64,000 bases of DNA from CBDCGJ01 sp965238305 (lineage in GTDB: Bacteria; Pseudomonadota; Alphaproteobacteria; GCA-2731375): contig CBDEHK010000001.1 of assembly GCA_965238305.1 (NCBI GenBank), forward strand, positions 4,526,001 through 4,590,000, in the 5' to 3' direction. Below, piece by piece: positions 25,029 to 32,689 of the stretch. The first letter of the stretch is position 1, and every line of letters begins with the position of its first letter. A program made the position numbers and the translations under genes. A model generated the notes under the pieces. That model was not told the origin of the DNA. It did not search any database and worked only from the letters and a program-made list of their open reading frames with translations.

Positions 25029-26063
25029 ATGTCCGCTCAAAACAATCAGTTCGGCTGCCTGGATGAAATGCCACGGGCCCAGCTTGTTATTGGTGAGACG
25101 CCGTTGGAGGCAATGCCAAACCTAGCAAAACAATTGGGCCCTGCATTGCTTCACGTAAAACGCGATGATCTGACCGGCATCGCCTTTGGCGGCAATAAAC
25201 TTCGCCAACTTGAGTTCTATTTTGGCGAAGCGCAAAAACAGCAAGCGGATACGATCTTGATCACTGGTGCGGTGCAATCGAACTTTGTCCGCTTGGCCGC
25301 GGCGGCGGCACGGAAACTGGGAATGGATATTCACATTCAGTTGGAAGATCGAGTTCCGAACGTTGACGATACTTATCGCCAATCGGGCAATGTGTTAATA
25401 GATCGTTTGCTGGGCGCGACCCTTTACAGTTATCCAGATGGTGAGGACGAAGCCGGTGCGGATACGCGGATACGTGAAATCGCCGACCAAATGCAGGCGA
25501 AAGGCAAACGTCCGTTTATTATCCCACTATCGCCTGGCCATCCGCCAAAAGGCGCACTCGGCTATGTTGTCGCGGCCCGCGAAGTTTTGTCGCAGGCCAA
25601 AACCCGTGACCTCGCTTTTGATGAATTCATTGTCCCTTCCGGCAGCGGCCACACCCATGCCGGTTTCCTGTTCGGCATGAAAGCAGCAGGCGTGAAGGCA
25701 CCGGTTACGGGCATATGCGTACGGCGTAACGCTGCACTGCAACGACCCAGAATTATGGATCACTGCGAAAAGATTGCGGAACTGCTGAAAATTCCTAATC
25801 CCGTCCGTGACGAAGACGTGCGTTTAAACGATGACCATCTGGCACCCGGATATGGTCAAATGGGAGACACGGTTTTAGCCGCCCTGACCCAGGCGGCACG
25901 TAGCGAAGCGTTGATGCTGGACCCGGTCTATTCGGCGAAAGCCATGGCTGGGTTTATCGACCGGGCAAAGTCTGCGGCGGCCGGCGAAAATCTCATGTTC
26001 CTGCATACCGGCGGTAACCCGGCTTTGTTCGCTTATGCCGAAAAACTGACGCCGCTGCTGTGA
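25029..26063 (+). CDS. PLP-dependent D-cysteine desulfhydrase / L-cysteate sulfo-lyase family enzyme
   Basis: 344 aa, fold type II PLP enzyme of the ACC deaminase/DcyD group. The Schiff-base lysine is in FGGNKLRQLEF (near residue 56), the substrate-binding ITGAVQSNFVR follows, and PSGSGHTHAG holds the phosphate. AGGAGG precedes the ATG. Family members split sulfide from D-cysteine or sulfite from L-cysteate (CuyA); the sequence alone does not separate them, and no sulfite exporter or dehydrogenase is next door. Its position among OsmC genes fits sulfur or redox metabolism. Confidence 0.88.
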   Translation: MSAQNNQFGCLDEMPRAQLVIGETPLEAMPNLAKQLGPALLHVKRDDLTGIAFGGNKLRQLEFYFGEAQKQQADTILITGAVQSNFVRLAAAAARKLGMDIHIQLEDRVPNVDDTYRQSGNVLIDRLLGATLYSYPDGEDEAGADTRIREIADQMQAKGKRPFIIPLSPGHPPKGALGYVVAAREVLSQAKTRDLAFDEFIVPSGSGHTHAGFLFGMKAAGVKAPVTGICVRRNAALQRPRIMDHCEKIAELLKIPNPVRDEDVRLNDDHLAPGYGQMGDTVLAALTQAARSEALMLDPVYSAKAMAGFIDRAKSAAAGENLMFLHTGGNPALFAYAEKLTPLL

Positions 26064-26921
26064 TTATTCGGCCGCTTGCGGCACGCTGCCTTTAAGGGCC
26101 GGACCGCCGAAAGATCGATCATGTTCTAAGGACGGCACCCGATTTCGGGCATCGCCAATCCGCTCCAAATCAATTTCCGAAATGATAATTCCGGGCTCTT
26201 CACCACCGTCGGCAAGAATCTCGCCCCAGGGCGCAACAATGAGCGAATGGCCATAGGTTTTGCGATCACCCGCATGCACACCGCATTGCGCCGCAGAAAT
26301 CACAAAACAGCCGGTTTCGATCGCACGGGCTTGCATCAGGACATGCCAATGGGCCGCCCCGGTCGGACGCGTGAAAGCAGATGGAATGGTCAGAAAATCC
26401 GCCCCCGCGTGACCCAACGCCCGATAAAGATAGGGAAAACGAAGATCGTAACAGATTGTCATTCCCAATCGTCCCCACGGCAAATCAGCCGTCACCGCCT
26501 CTTCGCCGGGTCGATAATTCTTGCTTTCACGATAGGTCTCGCCATTCGGCAAATTCACATCGAACATGTGAATTTTGTCGTAGCTGGCGACGACAGCACC
26601 TTCAGGGTTGATCAAATAACTGCGATTAGCCAAACGTTTGTCATCTTCCAATTGTACCGACAATGATCCTGCCAACAGCCAGGCGCCGGTTTCCTTGCCC
26701 AATTCCTGAAACGCCGCCAAGGCCGGGTGATCGACTTCGCGATACGCCTTGGCAAAGATATTCTTGGTCCCAACTTCCAGCATAGATACGCATTCCGGCG
26801 TGGTGATAAAATCCGCGCCGTGGTCGCGGGCCTGGCGGATTAAATCGCTGAAGGTGCGAATATTATCGTCCATGTCATTGCTGGCATTGAGCTGAACGCA
26901 GGCAGCTTTGAATTGGCTCAT
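26064..26921 (-). CDS. carbon-nitrogen hydrolase (Nit1/Nit2-type, probable deaminated glutathione amidase)
   Basis: 285 aa. Nitrilase superfamily with the Glu-Lys-Cys triad in ITTPECVSM, YDKIHMFDV and MTICYDLRFP. The Nit1 branch hydrolyses deaminated glutathione, a repair function, and the neighbouring glutaredoxin 12 bases upstream supports a glutathione context. Start taken at ATG 26921; a GTG one codon earlier is also open. The grxC-nitrilase pair is common in alphaproteobacteria. Confidence 0.92.
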   Translation of the reverse strand: MSQFKAACVQLNASNDMDDNIRTFSDLIRQARDHGADFITTPECVSMLEVGTKNIFAKAYREVDHPALAAFQELGKETGAWLLAGSLSVQLEDDKRLANRSYLINPEGAVVASYDKIHMFDVNLPNGETYRESKNYRPGEEAVTADLPWGRLGMTICYDLRFPYLYRALGHAGADFLTIPSAFTRPTGAAHWHVLMQARAIETGCFVISAAQCGVHAGDRKTYGHSLIVAPWGEILADGGEEPGIIISEIDLERIGDARNRVPSLEHDRSFGGPALKGSVPQAAE

Positions 26922-26933
26922 CACACGATCTCT

Positions 26934-27194
26934 TTAAGCAGCGGCGAGCAATGGATCGAGCCTACCTTGATGTTCTAAGGCATACAGCTCGTCACAACCA
27001 CCGACATGGGTTTCATCGATAAATATTTGCGGCACCGTGTGGCGACCGCTCGCCCGCGCCATCATTTCCTGGCGCCCACCAGGCGTCATATCGACATCAA
27101 TTTCGTCAAACTCCACACCCTTTTGCGACAGCAAGCGCTTGGCATGGTGACAGAACGGACAGAACATTGTGGTATACAAAACAACTTTCGCCAT
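26934..27194 (-). CDS. grxC: glutaredoxin 3
   Basis: 86 aa dithiol glutaredoxin. The active site is FCPFCHHAKRLL, the cis-Pro loop is HTVPQIFIDE and the glutathione-binding GGCDELYAL follows. Reduces protein disulfides and glutathionylated proteins using glutathione. GGAG lies nine bases before the ATG. Likely one transcript with the nitrilase-type amidase downstream. Confidence 0.96.
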   Translation of the reverse strand: MAKVVLYTTMFCPFCHHAKRLLSQKGVEFDEIDVDMTPGGRQEMMARASGRHTVPQIFIDETHVGGCDELYALEHQGRLDPLLAAA

Positions 27195-27241
27195 GAATTG
27201 GAACTCCGATGGGCTAGATAGGTTTGAACTAAGTATATAGC

Positions 27242-28000
27242 CTAAATTTCAGCGCGAACAACTCTTGCCATCGTCACAACATCAACGCCGACCGCGCCGC
27301 CATGCAACAAAACACGCGAACAGGCTTCCACAGTGGCGCCAGTGGTCATGACATCATCAACCAACAAAATCCGTTTTCCCTGCACCAATGCCAGATATTT
27401 TTCTCGCATAACAAAAGCTCGACGGACATTGCGTACGCGATTGGCGCGATTTCCACCTTGGCTGGGTGTGGCAACAACTCTGCGCAACAGGTCCGGTACG
27501 AACAAACAATCCTTATCGCGAATAATCTCAAAAGCCAACAAGCCGGCTTGATTATAGCGCCGCTTCAACAGTCGCCAGCGGTGCAGCGGGACGATCGCTA
27601 CAAGATCCGCTTCCGCAATTAGTTCATCACCAGCCCGTTTCATCCAACGGCCATAACTCGGCGCCCCTTGGGTTTGATCCGCATGTTTGAAACGCAGAAT
27701 CAATTCACGGCTCGCGTCATCATAAATCATCGCCGCGCGGGCGCGGTCATAGGCGGGCCGCCGGCGGGCGCAATCCCCGCAATACATTCCTTCAAGTGCC
27801 GCCGCCTCTTCGAATTCAAAGGGTCGGCCACAGCAGCTACACCAGGGCGGTGCCAGAAAACTGACGTTGCCCCAACAATCCGCGCATAGGTCACCCTGCC
27901 GCGCGACCCCGACATTGCATTTCAGACAAACTGGCGGCAACAACATATCCAACGCCCAGTCGCCGCTACGGCTCAATAGGTCAATTGTTGCTTGCCTCAT
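27242..28000 (-). CDS. ComF family phosphoribosyltransferase-like protein
   Basis: 252 aa from ATG 28000. An N-terminal four-cysteine zinc module (CLKCNVG, CADCWG, CSCCGRPF, CGDCARR) is followed by a type I phosphoribosyltransferase domain with the PRPP loop RILLVDDVMTTGATVE. In transformable bacteria ComF takes part in DNA uptake; in most alphaproteobacteria its role is unproven. The frame stays open 39 codons upstream, but that would overlap the divergent methyltransferase. Neighbour of grxC. Confidence 0.92.
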   Translation of the reverse strand: MRQATIDLLSRSGDWALDMLLPPVCLKCNVGVARQGDLCADCWGNVSFLAPPWCSCCGRPFEFEEAAALEGMYCGDCARRRPAYDRARAAMIYDDASRELILRFKHADQTQGAPSYGRWMKRAGDELIAEADLVAIVPLHRWRLLKRRYNQAGLLAFEIIRDKDCLFVPDLLRRVVATPSQGGNRANRVRNVRRAFVMREKYLALVQGKRILLVDDVMTTGATVEACSRVLLHGGAVGVDVVTMARVVRAEI

Positions 28001-28054
28001 GTTTTGCGACACCCTACTAACAACCCACACATTTGAATTTTCTCGAGTTGACGA

Positions 28055-29005
28055 ATGACCGAGCGCGCCAATCCGCAATCCACCGCTCCCATCGATCGAG
28101 CGACTTTTCGGCGGCAACGGGAACGCGCGGGAATTGTCTGGCGCGAATACTATGATATGAATTCTATACCGGAAGGTAAACCCGATCCTGAGGGGCCGGA
28201 TTTTCTGGTGCGTGAGGTTGCGGCTCGTCTTTGCGATCGCCTACTGGACTTCAACCGCTCCTTTGAAACGGCGTTGGATATTGGCTGCCATCTGGGGCAA
28301 ATTTCAGAAGCCTTGCCGCCCAGCCGCATCGATCGTCTTTATGCCTGCGATTATTCAGAAACCATGGTTCGCCAAGGCGGCGCTTTAACGACTTGCTTCG
28401 TGGCTGACGAAGAATCGTTACCCATCGCCAGCCAATGCATGGATTTAATTGTGAGTTGTTTGGATTTGCAATGGGTTAATGATCTACCCGGTTGCTTGGC
28501 ACAAATCCGCCAGGCTTTGAAGCCGGATGGTCTATTCCTGGCCGCGATCATTGGTGGCGACAGTTTGACCGAATTACGCAAAACGATGTTGGTAGCCGAG
28601 AGCGAAATCAGCGGCGGTGTCAGTCCACGCATTCTGCCGATGATTGATATCCGCGACGCCGGCGCCCTTTTGCAACGCGCCGGGTTCGCCCTTCCGGTCG
28701 TCGATGTAGATGAGATCACCTTCCAATATCCGGACCCCTTTGCGCTGATGAAGGAGTTGCGTGGCTTAGGTTGGCAAAATGCCTTAACTGCGAGGCGGCG
28801 AAATTTTACCGGCCGCACCACCTTCGAGCGCATGGCTGAACTCTATTTCCGCGATTTTGCCAACCCGAATGGTGGCATTCCGGCAACTTTTCAAATCCTA
28901 TACCTTACCGCCTGGGCGCCGCATGAAAGCCAGCAGAAACCGCTGAAGCCCGGCAGCGGAAATATGCCTTTAGGTGACGCCCTGGATATTGAGAACGAAA
29001 ACTAA
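28055..29005 (+). CDS. BioC/NDUFAF5-like SAM-dependent protein
   Basis: 316 aa. A methyltransferase fold with ALDIGCHLGQISEALPP, the YACDYSETMV acidic motif and a long C-terminal domain ending in ILYLTAWAPHESQQKP. This is the NDUFAF5-type branch of the BioC family, known in mitochondria for arginine hydroxylation of a complex I subunit; the bacterial substrate is not established. Divergent from comF; its 3' end overlaps that of the phhB-like gene by four bases. Confidence 0.85.
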   Translation: MTERANPQSTAPIDRATFRRQRERAGIVWREYYDMNSIPEGKPDPEGPDFLVREVAARLCDRLLDFNRSFETALDIGCHLGQISEALPPSRIDRLYACDYSETMVRQGGALTTCFVADEESLPIASQCMDLIVSCLDLQWVNDLPGCLAQIRQALKPDGLFLAAIIGGDSLTELRKTMLVAESEISGGVSPRILPMIDIRDAGALLQRAGFALPVVDVDEITFQYPDPFALMKELRGLGWQNALTARRRNFTGRTTFERMAELYFRDFANPNGGIPATFQILYLTAWAPHESQQKPLKPGSGNMPLGDALDIENEN

Positions 29006-29292
29006 CCGGCAATCCCATCGATATATTTCGCCAAATCGATGTCACGTCGACTTAACCCCTTGGCGTCATGGGTGGTCAAGACAATGTCCACCCTGTTATA
29101 GACATTAGACCATTCCGGATGATGATCGGTGCGTGCGGCTTCCGCCGCCACCTCGGTCATAAAAGCAAAAGCGGCATCGAAGTCGGCGAATACAAATTTT
29201 CGTTCGATGGCGTCCCGCCCGGCGATAAGGGACCAGTTCGGCAATTCGGACAAAGCCTGCTGGCGCGCGGTTTCGGTCAATTTTGCGATCAT
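29002..29292 (-). CDS. phhB: pterin-4a-carbinolamine dehydratase
   Basis: 96 aa. The family signature TDHHPEWSNVYNRVDIVLTTHD carries the paired catalytic histidines and HPEW. It recycles the pterin cofactor of aromatic amino-acid hydroxylases; no phenylalanine hydroxylase gene is in the window, and in bacteria the protein can also occur on its own. Convergent with the NDUFAF5-like gene. Confidence 0.94.
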   Translation of the reverse strand: MIAKLTETARQQALSELPNWSLIAGRDAIERKFVFADFDAAFAFMTEVAAEAARTDHHPEWSNVYNRVDIVLTTHDAKGLSRRDIDLAKYIDGIAG

Positions 29293-29308
29293 GAAAATGT
29301 CCCAATTG

Positions 29309-29357
29309 CGACCCTATCGAAGGGTCGTATTTGGACAAGCAGGATGCTTGTCTTTTT
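29309..29357 (+). terminator. two adjacent hairpins, the second followed by a T-run
   Basis: CGACCCT-atcga-AGGGTCG (29309-29327) and GACAAGC-aggat-GCTTGTC (29334-29352) with TTTTT after the second. The second has the form of an intrinsic terminator for plus-strand transcripts running through the NDUFAF5-like gene and antisense to phhB. The first could be an operator between phhB and the MFS gene. Confidence 0.45.
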
Positions 29358-29432
29358 ACGATTGTGGTGATTATCGAAGTGGTGAGCTAATCACGCAAGT
29401 TCGAATGTGAAAACCGGCCAGGGAGTTTGCTA

Positions 29433-30734
29433 ATGGTCGCTGCACTTCTTTCCGTATTTTCATTGTTGGTCAGTGTTGCGTTACTGCAATTGGGTAACGG
29501 CCTGTATCTGACCTTTATCAGTTTCCGTATGGACCTGGAAAATTTCTCCGAACTTTCGATCGGCGCGATCGGTTCGGCCTATTTTGGCGGCTTCATCGTC
29601 GGCGCCCTTTATTGCGATCGGTTCGTCCAGAAAGTCGGGCACATACGGGCCTATATCGGGTTTGGTGCGCTAACCTGTGCCGTCGTGATGAGCCATAGCT
29701 GGTTGGTCGATCCACTTTACTGGGCCCTGCTACGCTTTATCGCCGGCGTCGTTTCTTCCGGCCTGTTTATGGTGGTTGAAAGCTGGCTTAACGAGCGGGC
29801 GGAGCAGAAAACCCGCGGCAGTATCTTTGCCGCGTATTTGGTCATCAACTATGTCGCCCTGGGCGGCGGGCAATTTTTCCTCAACATATCGGATCCGGCA
29901 GGGTCGCAATTATTCCTGCTCATCGGGACTTTTTTTGCCCTCTCTCTGATCCCTATTGCTTTGGGTCAAGCGGTGGTTCCAGCACCCTATGAACGACGAA
30001 ACTTCGGCATTCGCGAATTGTTTGCCGTTTCACCGCTCGGTGTCGTCGGATGCTTGGTGATTGGTCTGGCAAACGGGGCCTTTTACACTTTAGCGCCGAT
30101 CTTTGCGGTGCGGATGGGCTTTGATGCGGCCGGCATCGGCAAATTTATGGCCCTAGCGATTTTAAGCGGATTGATCATGCAATGGCCGGTGGGCAAGTTG
30201 TCCGATGTTTTTGACCGGCGGACAATTTTGATCGTCGTCGCCTTTGCCACCTGCGCCGTCGCCGCAACGATGGCCGCTGTCACGGTCAATCCAAATGCCG
30301 ATCGGATAATGATACTGATTTTGATCAGCGCCTATGGCAGCGCACTCTATGCCCTTTATCCCCTCGCCGTGGCCCACGCCAATGATCATGTCGAACCCGG
30401 CGACACCGTGCCTCTGGCGGCGGGTTTATTACTTGCTTATGGTATCGGCGCGTTGCTGGGGCCATTTGCGGCCTCCGCCGTCATGAAGATAATGGGGACG
30501 GCGGGTCTGTTTACTTTTATCGCTGGAGCTGCCGGCGGGTTGGCAATATTCGGCCTGCTGCGAATGCGAATTCGCCCGGCCGTTCCGATGGACGATCAAG
30601 GCTCGTTCGTTGTCCTGCCACGCACATCACCGGTCTTGGTCGCAGAAATGCATCCATTAACCGACTTCGAAGATGCCGAATTTGAAGATAACGACGACGG
30701 AGATCTGTTCACCGATCAATCTGACAATGGATAG
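29433..30734 (+). CDS. MFS transporter, YcaD-like
   Basis: 433 aa with about twelve hydrophobic segments. The N-terminal half has GSAYFGGFIVGALYCDR, matching the loop-2 MFS motif in degenerate form, and MVVESWLNERA, typical of the YcaD/CynX-like group. The C-terminus is an acidic soluble tail (DFEDAEFEDNDDGDLF). Substrate unknown. ATG at 29433 is preceded by AGGGAG; a TTG two codons earlier is in frame. The last 19 bases overlap the end of the convergent thpR gene. Confidence 0.88.
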   Translation: MVAALLSVFSLLVSVALLQLGNGLYLTFISFRMDLENFSELSIGAIGSAYFGGFIVGALYCDRFVQKVGHIRAYIGFGALTCAVVMSHSWLVDPLYWALLRFIAGVVSSGLFMVVESWLNERAEQKTRGSIFAAYLVINYVALGGGQFFLNISDPAGSQLFLLIGTFFALSLIPIALGQAVVPAPYERRNFGIRELFAVSPLGVVGCLVIGLANGAFYTLAPIFAVRMGFDAAGIGKFMALAILSGLIMQWPVGKLSDVFDRRTILIVVAFATCAVAATMAAVTVNPNADRIMILILISAYGSALYALYPLAVAHANDHVEPGDTVPLAAGLLLAYGIGALLGPFAASAVMKIMGTAGLFTFIAGAAGGLAIFGLLRMRIRPAVPMDDQGSFVVLPRTSPVLVAEMHPLTDFEDAEFEDNDDGDLFTDQSDNG

Positions 30735-31258
30735 TGATCTTCCGCCAAATAGACCATTTCGTGTTGTCTATTTTCGCTAGTAAATAGTGCAAAATTCTTG
30801 ACTTGAAATTGTGACGACACGAAGTTCGCGCGCTGCTCCAAATAACTGGCGACAACCTGCATCGGCAAATTACGGCAGCGGGCAATCGTCACATGCGGGC
30901 GGTATTTTCGATGTTCCGGTTCTAAACCGATACCAACCAACGTCTGTTCAATTTTTCGCTGTAGACTGCTGAGCCGGTCAGATTGTCGCAGCCTGGCCCA
31001 AATAATGCGGGCTTTTTTGCTGGTACCAAAACAGTCGATCCCTTCTAGTTGCAAGGGAAATCTGTCTGCATTTATTGTTGCCAAAACTTCGGAGATTTCC
31101 GCCGCCACGCCTTCATGCACATCACCGATGAACCGTAAAGTCAGGTGAAATTGATCATGTGTCGTCCAGCGTACTTCCGGCAGTTCCGGATCTTCCAAAT
31201 CCAATAACAAGTCTTTGACGACGTCAGGTAGTTCAATCCCGACAAATAATCGCAGCAT
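30716..31258 (-). CDS. thpR: RNA 2',3'-cyclic phosphodiesterase
   Basis: 180 aa of the 2H phosphoesterase family. Two H-x-T motifs form the active site: FHLTLRFIG near residue 40 and PHVTIARC near residue 127. Opens 2',3'-cyclic phosphates to 2'-phosphates and can ligate some tRNA halves in vitro. It begins three bases after the tesA stop, so the two are probably one transcript; its 3' end overlaps the MFS gene. Confidence 0.93.
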   Translation of the reverse strand: MLRLFVGIELPDVVKDLLLDLEDPELPEVRWTTHDQFHLTLRFIGDVHEGVAAEISEVLATINADRFPLQLEGIDCFGTSKKARIIWARLRQSDRLSSLQRKIEQTLVGIGLEPEHRKYRPHVTIARCRNLPMQVVASYLEQRANFVSSQFQVKNFALFTSENRQHEMVYLAEDHYPLSD

Positions 31259-31261
31259 CCG

Positions 31262-31990
31262 TTAATCCAAATCGTCGATGGCGTCTTCCACATAAGGCAG
31301 AATACCCTCGACAATGACGGCGACGCCGCGTTTGTTCGGATGAATAGCGTCTCTTTGATTGAGATGCAGTCGGGCGGCAACGCCGTCCAAGAAAAACGGA
31401 TAAAGCGGCACGTCAAACTTGTCCGCCAAGTCCGGATAGATGGCATCGAATTTCTTTCTGTAGCCGCGGCCGAAATTCGGCGGCGCCAACATGCCGGCTA
31501 ACAGCACCCGAACATCGCGTTTCCGCAATAAAGTCAGGATTTTGGTCAAGTTTTGCCGCGTGACGCTCGGGTCTATACCACGTAAAGCATCATTCGCACC
31601 CAATTCCAAGATTACCAAATGGGTAGTTTTCTCCACCGCCCAATCAATGCGGGCTAGGCCGCCGCCACTGGTATCGCCCGAAACACCGGCGTTTTTGACA
31701 ATCACGTTATGGCCGCTTTTCCGCAATTCGCGTTCCAGTTGGCTCGGGAAACCGTCCGCCCGCGCCAGGCCGTATCCGGCTGTCAAACTGTCACCAAAAG
31801 CAACAATATTTACCCGTTTTGCAGCGGCATTTGCGGGCGCCATCAACACAAAAAAGACAAATGCACAGAGCAGCGCAAAGCTCAAGCCGTTGACAATCAA
31901 TTGCAAACCGCCATATGGCAAATACGCGTAGGCTTTTGCTTGGCGAACTTCAGATCGGTTTCGCGGTTCGGCTTTGGGATTTTTGTACAT
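31262..31990 (-). CDS. tesA: arylesterase / TesA-type GDSL lipase, exported
   Basis: About 242 aa. SGNH hydrolase with FGDSLTAGYGLA (Ser), NAGVSGDTSGGG, LELGANDALRG and DAIHPNKRG (Asp-His). A hydrophobic segment (LSFALLCAFVFFVLMAPANA) with an Ala-x-Ala end is a signal peptide for periplasmic export. Hydrolyses acyl thioesters and esters. The start is unsure: ATGs at 31990 and 31999 overlap the 5' end of the divergent ABC gene, so a later TTG closer to the signal peptide is possible. The tesA/ybbA/ybbP neighbourhood is the same as in E. coli. Confidence 0.88.
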   Translation of the reverse strand: MYKNPKAEPRNRSEVRQAKAYAYLPYGGLQLIVNGLSFALLCAFVFFVLMAPANAAAKRVNIVAFGDSLTAGYGLARADGFPSQLERELRKSGHNVIVKNAGVSGDTSGGGLARIDWAVEKTTHLVILELGANDALRGIDPSVTRQNLTKILTLLRKRDVRVLLAGMLAPPNFGRGYRKKFDAIYPDLADKFDVPLYPFFLDGVAARLHLNQRDAIHPNKRGVAVIVEGILPYVEDAIDDLD

Positions 31991-32684
31991 GAGCACCATG
32001 ATCAGTTTAAAAGATATTCGTCTTACTTTGCCAAGTGAAGCGGGGCCTGTCGATATCTTACGTGGGATTGATTTGTTAGTGGATCAAGGTGAAGCCATCG
32101 GCTTGGTTGGCCCTTCCGGTTCCGGAAAGTCGACACTCATGGCAATCATTGCTGGACTGGAACGTCCAAGTTCCGGTCAAATTCAGGTATCTGGCCAGGA
32201 TTTGTCGACCCTGAACGAAGATCGCCTGGCACTTTTCCGCCGAGACAATGTCGGGATCGTGTTTCAGCAGTTTCATTTGATCCCGACCATGACGGCCCTT
32301 GAAAATGTGGCTATGCCGCTGGAATTCGCCGGGGTTAAAAATGCCTTCAAAGAAGCCGAACAAGGATTGGACGCGGTCGGGCTCAGCCATCGCCTCAGCC
32401 ACTATCCAGGACAATTGTCCGGCGGCGAGCAGCAGCGGGTGGCGCTGGCTCGGGCGGTGGCGCGGAAACCCAAACTACTACTGGCGGATGAACCGACGGG
32501 CAATTTGGACGGCGTCACCGGTAGCGCCATTATCGACCTGATGTTCGAACTTCACAAAGAGCATGTCGCGACACTTCTGCTGATCACCCACGATGAAAAT
32601 CTGGCGGCTCGATGCGATCGAGTGATTACGATGGCCGATGGTCTAATCGGGCCGGCCACCGCAAACATTGCCGCGGCGGTTTAA
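31989..32684 (+). CDS. ABC transporter ATP-binding protein, YbbA/LolD type
   Basis: 231 aa. Walker A GPSGSGKST, Q-loop FQQFHLIP, signature LSGGEQQRVALARA and Walker B LLLADEPTGNLD are all intact. The MacB/LolD-type group powers export or lipoprotein release with FtsX-like permeases; the permease gene follows after five bases. Start could be ATG 31989 or 31998 (MISLKDIRLTLPS). Its 5' end overlaps that of tesA on the other strand. Confidence 0.93.
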   Translation: MSTMISLKDIRLTLPSEAGPVDILRGIDLLVDQGEAIGLVGPSGSGKSTLMAIIAGLERPSSGQIQVSGQDLSTLNEDRLALFRRDNVGIVFQQFHLIPTMTALENVAMPLEFAGVKNAFKEAEQGLDAVGLSHRLSHYPGQLSGGEQQRVALARAVARKPKLLLADEPTGNLDGVTGSAIIDLMFELHKEHVATLLLITHDENLAARCDRVITMADGLIGPATANIAAAV

Positions 32685-32689
32685 TCATT

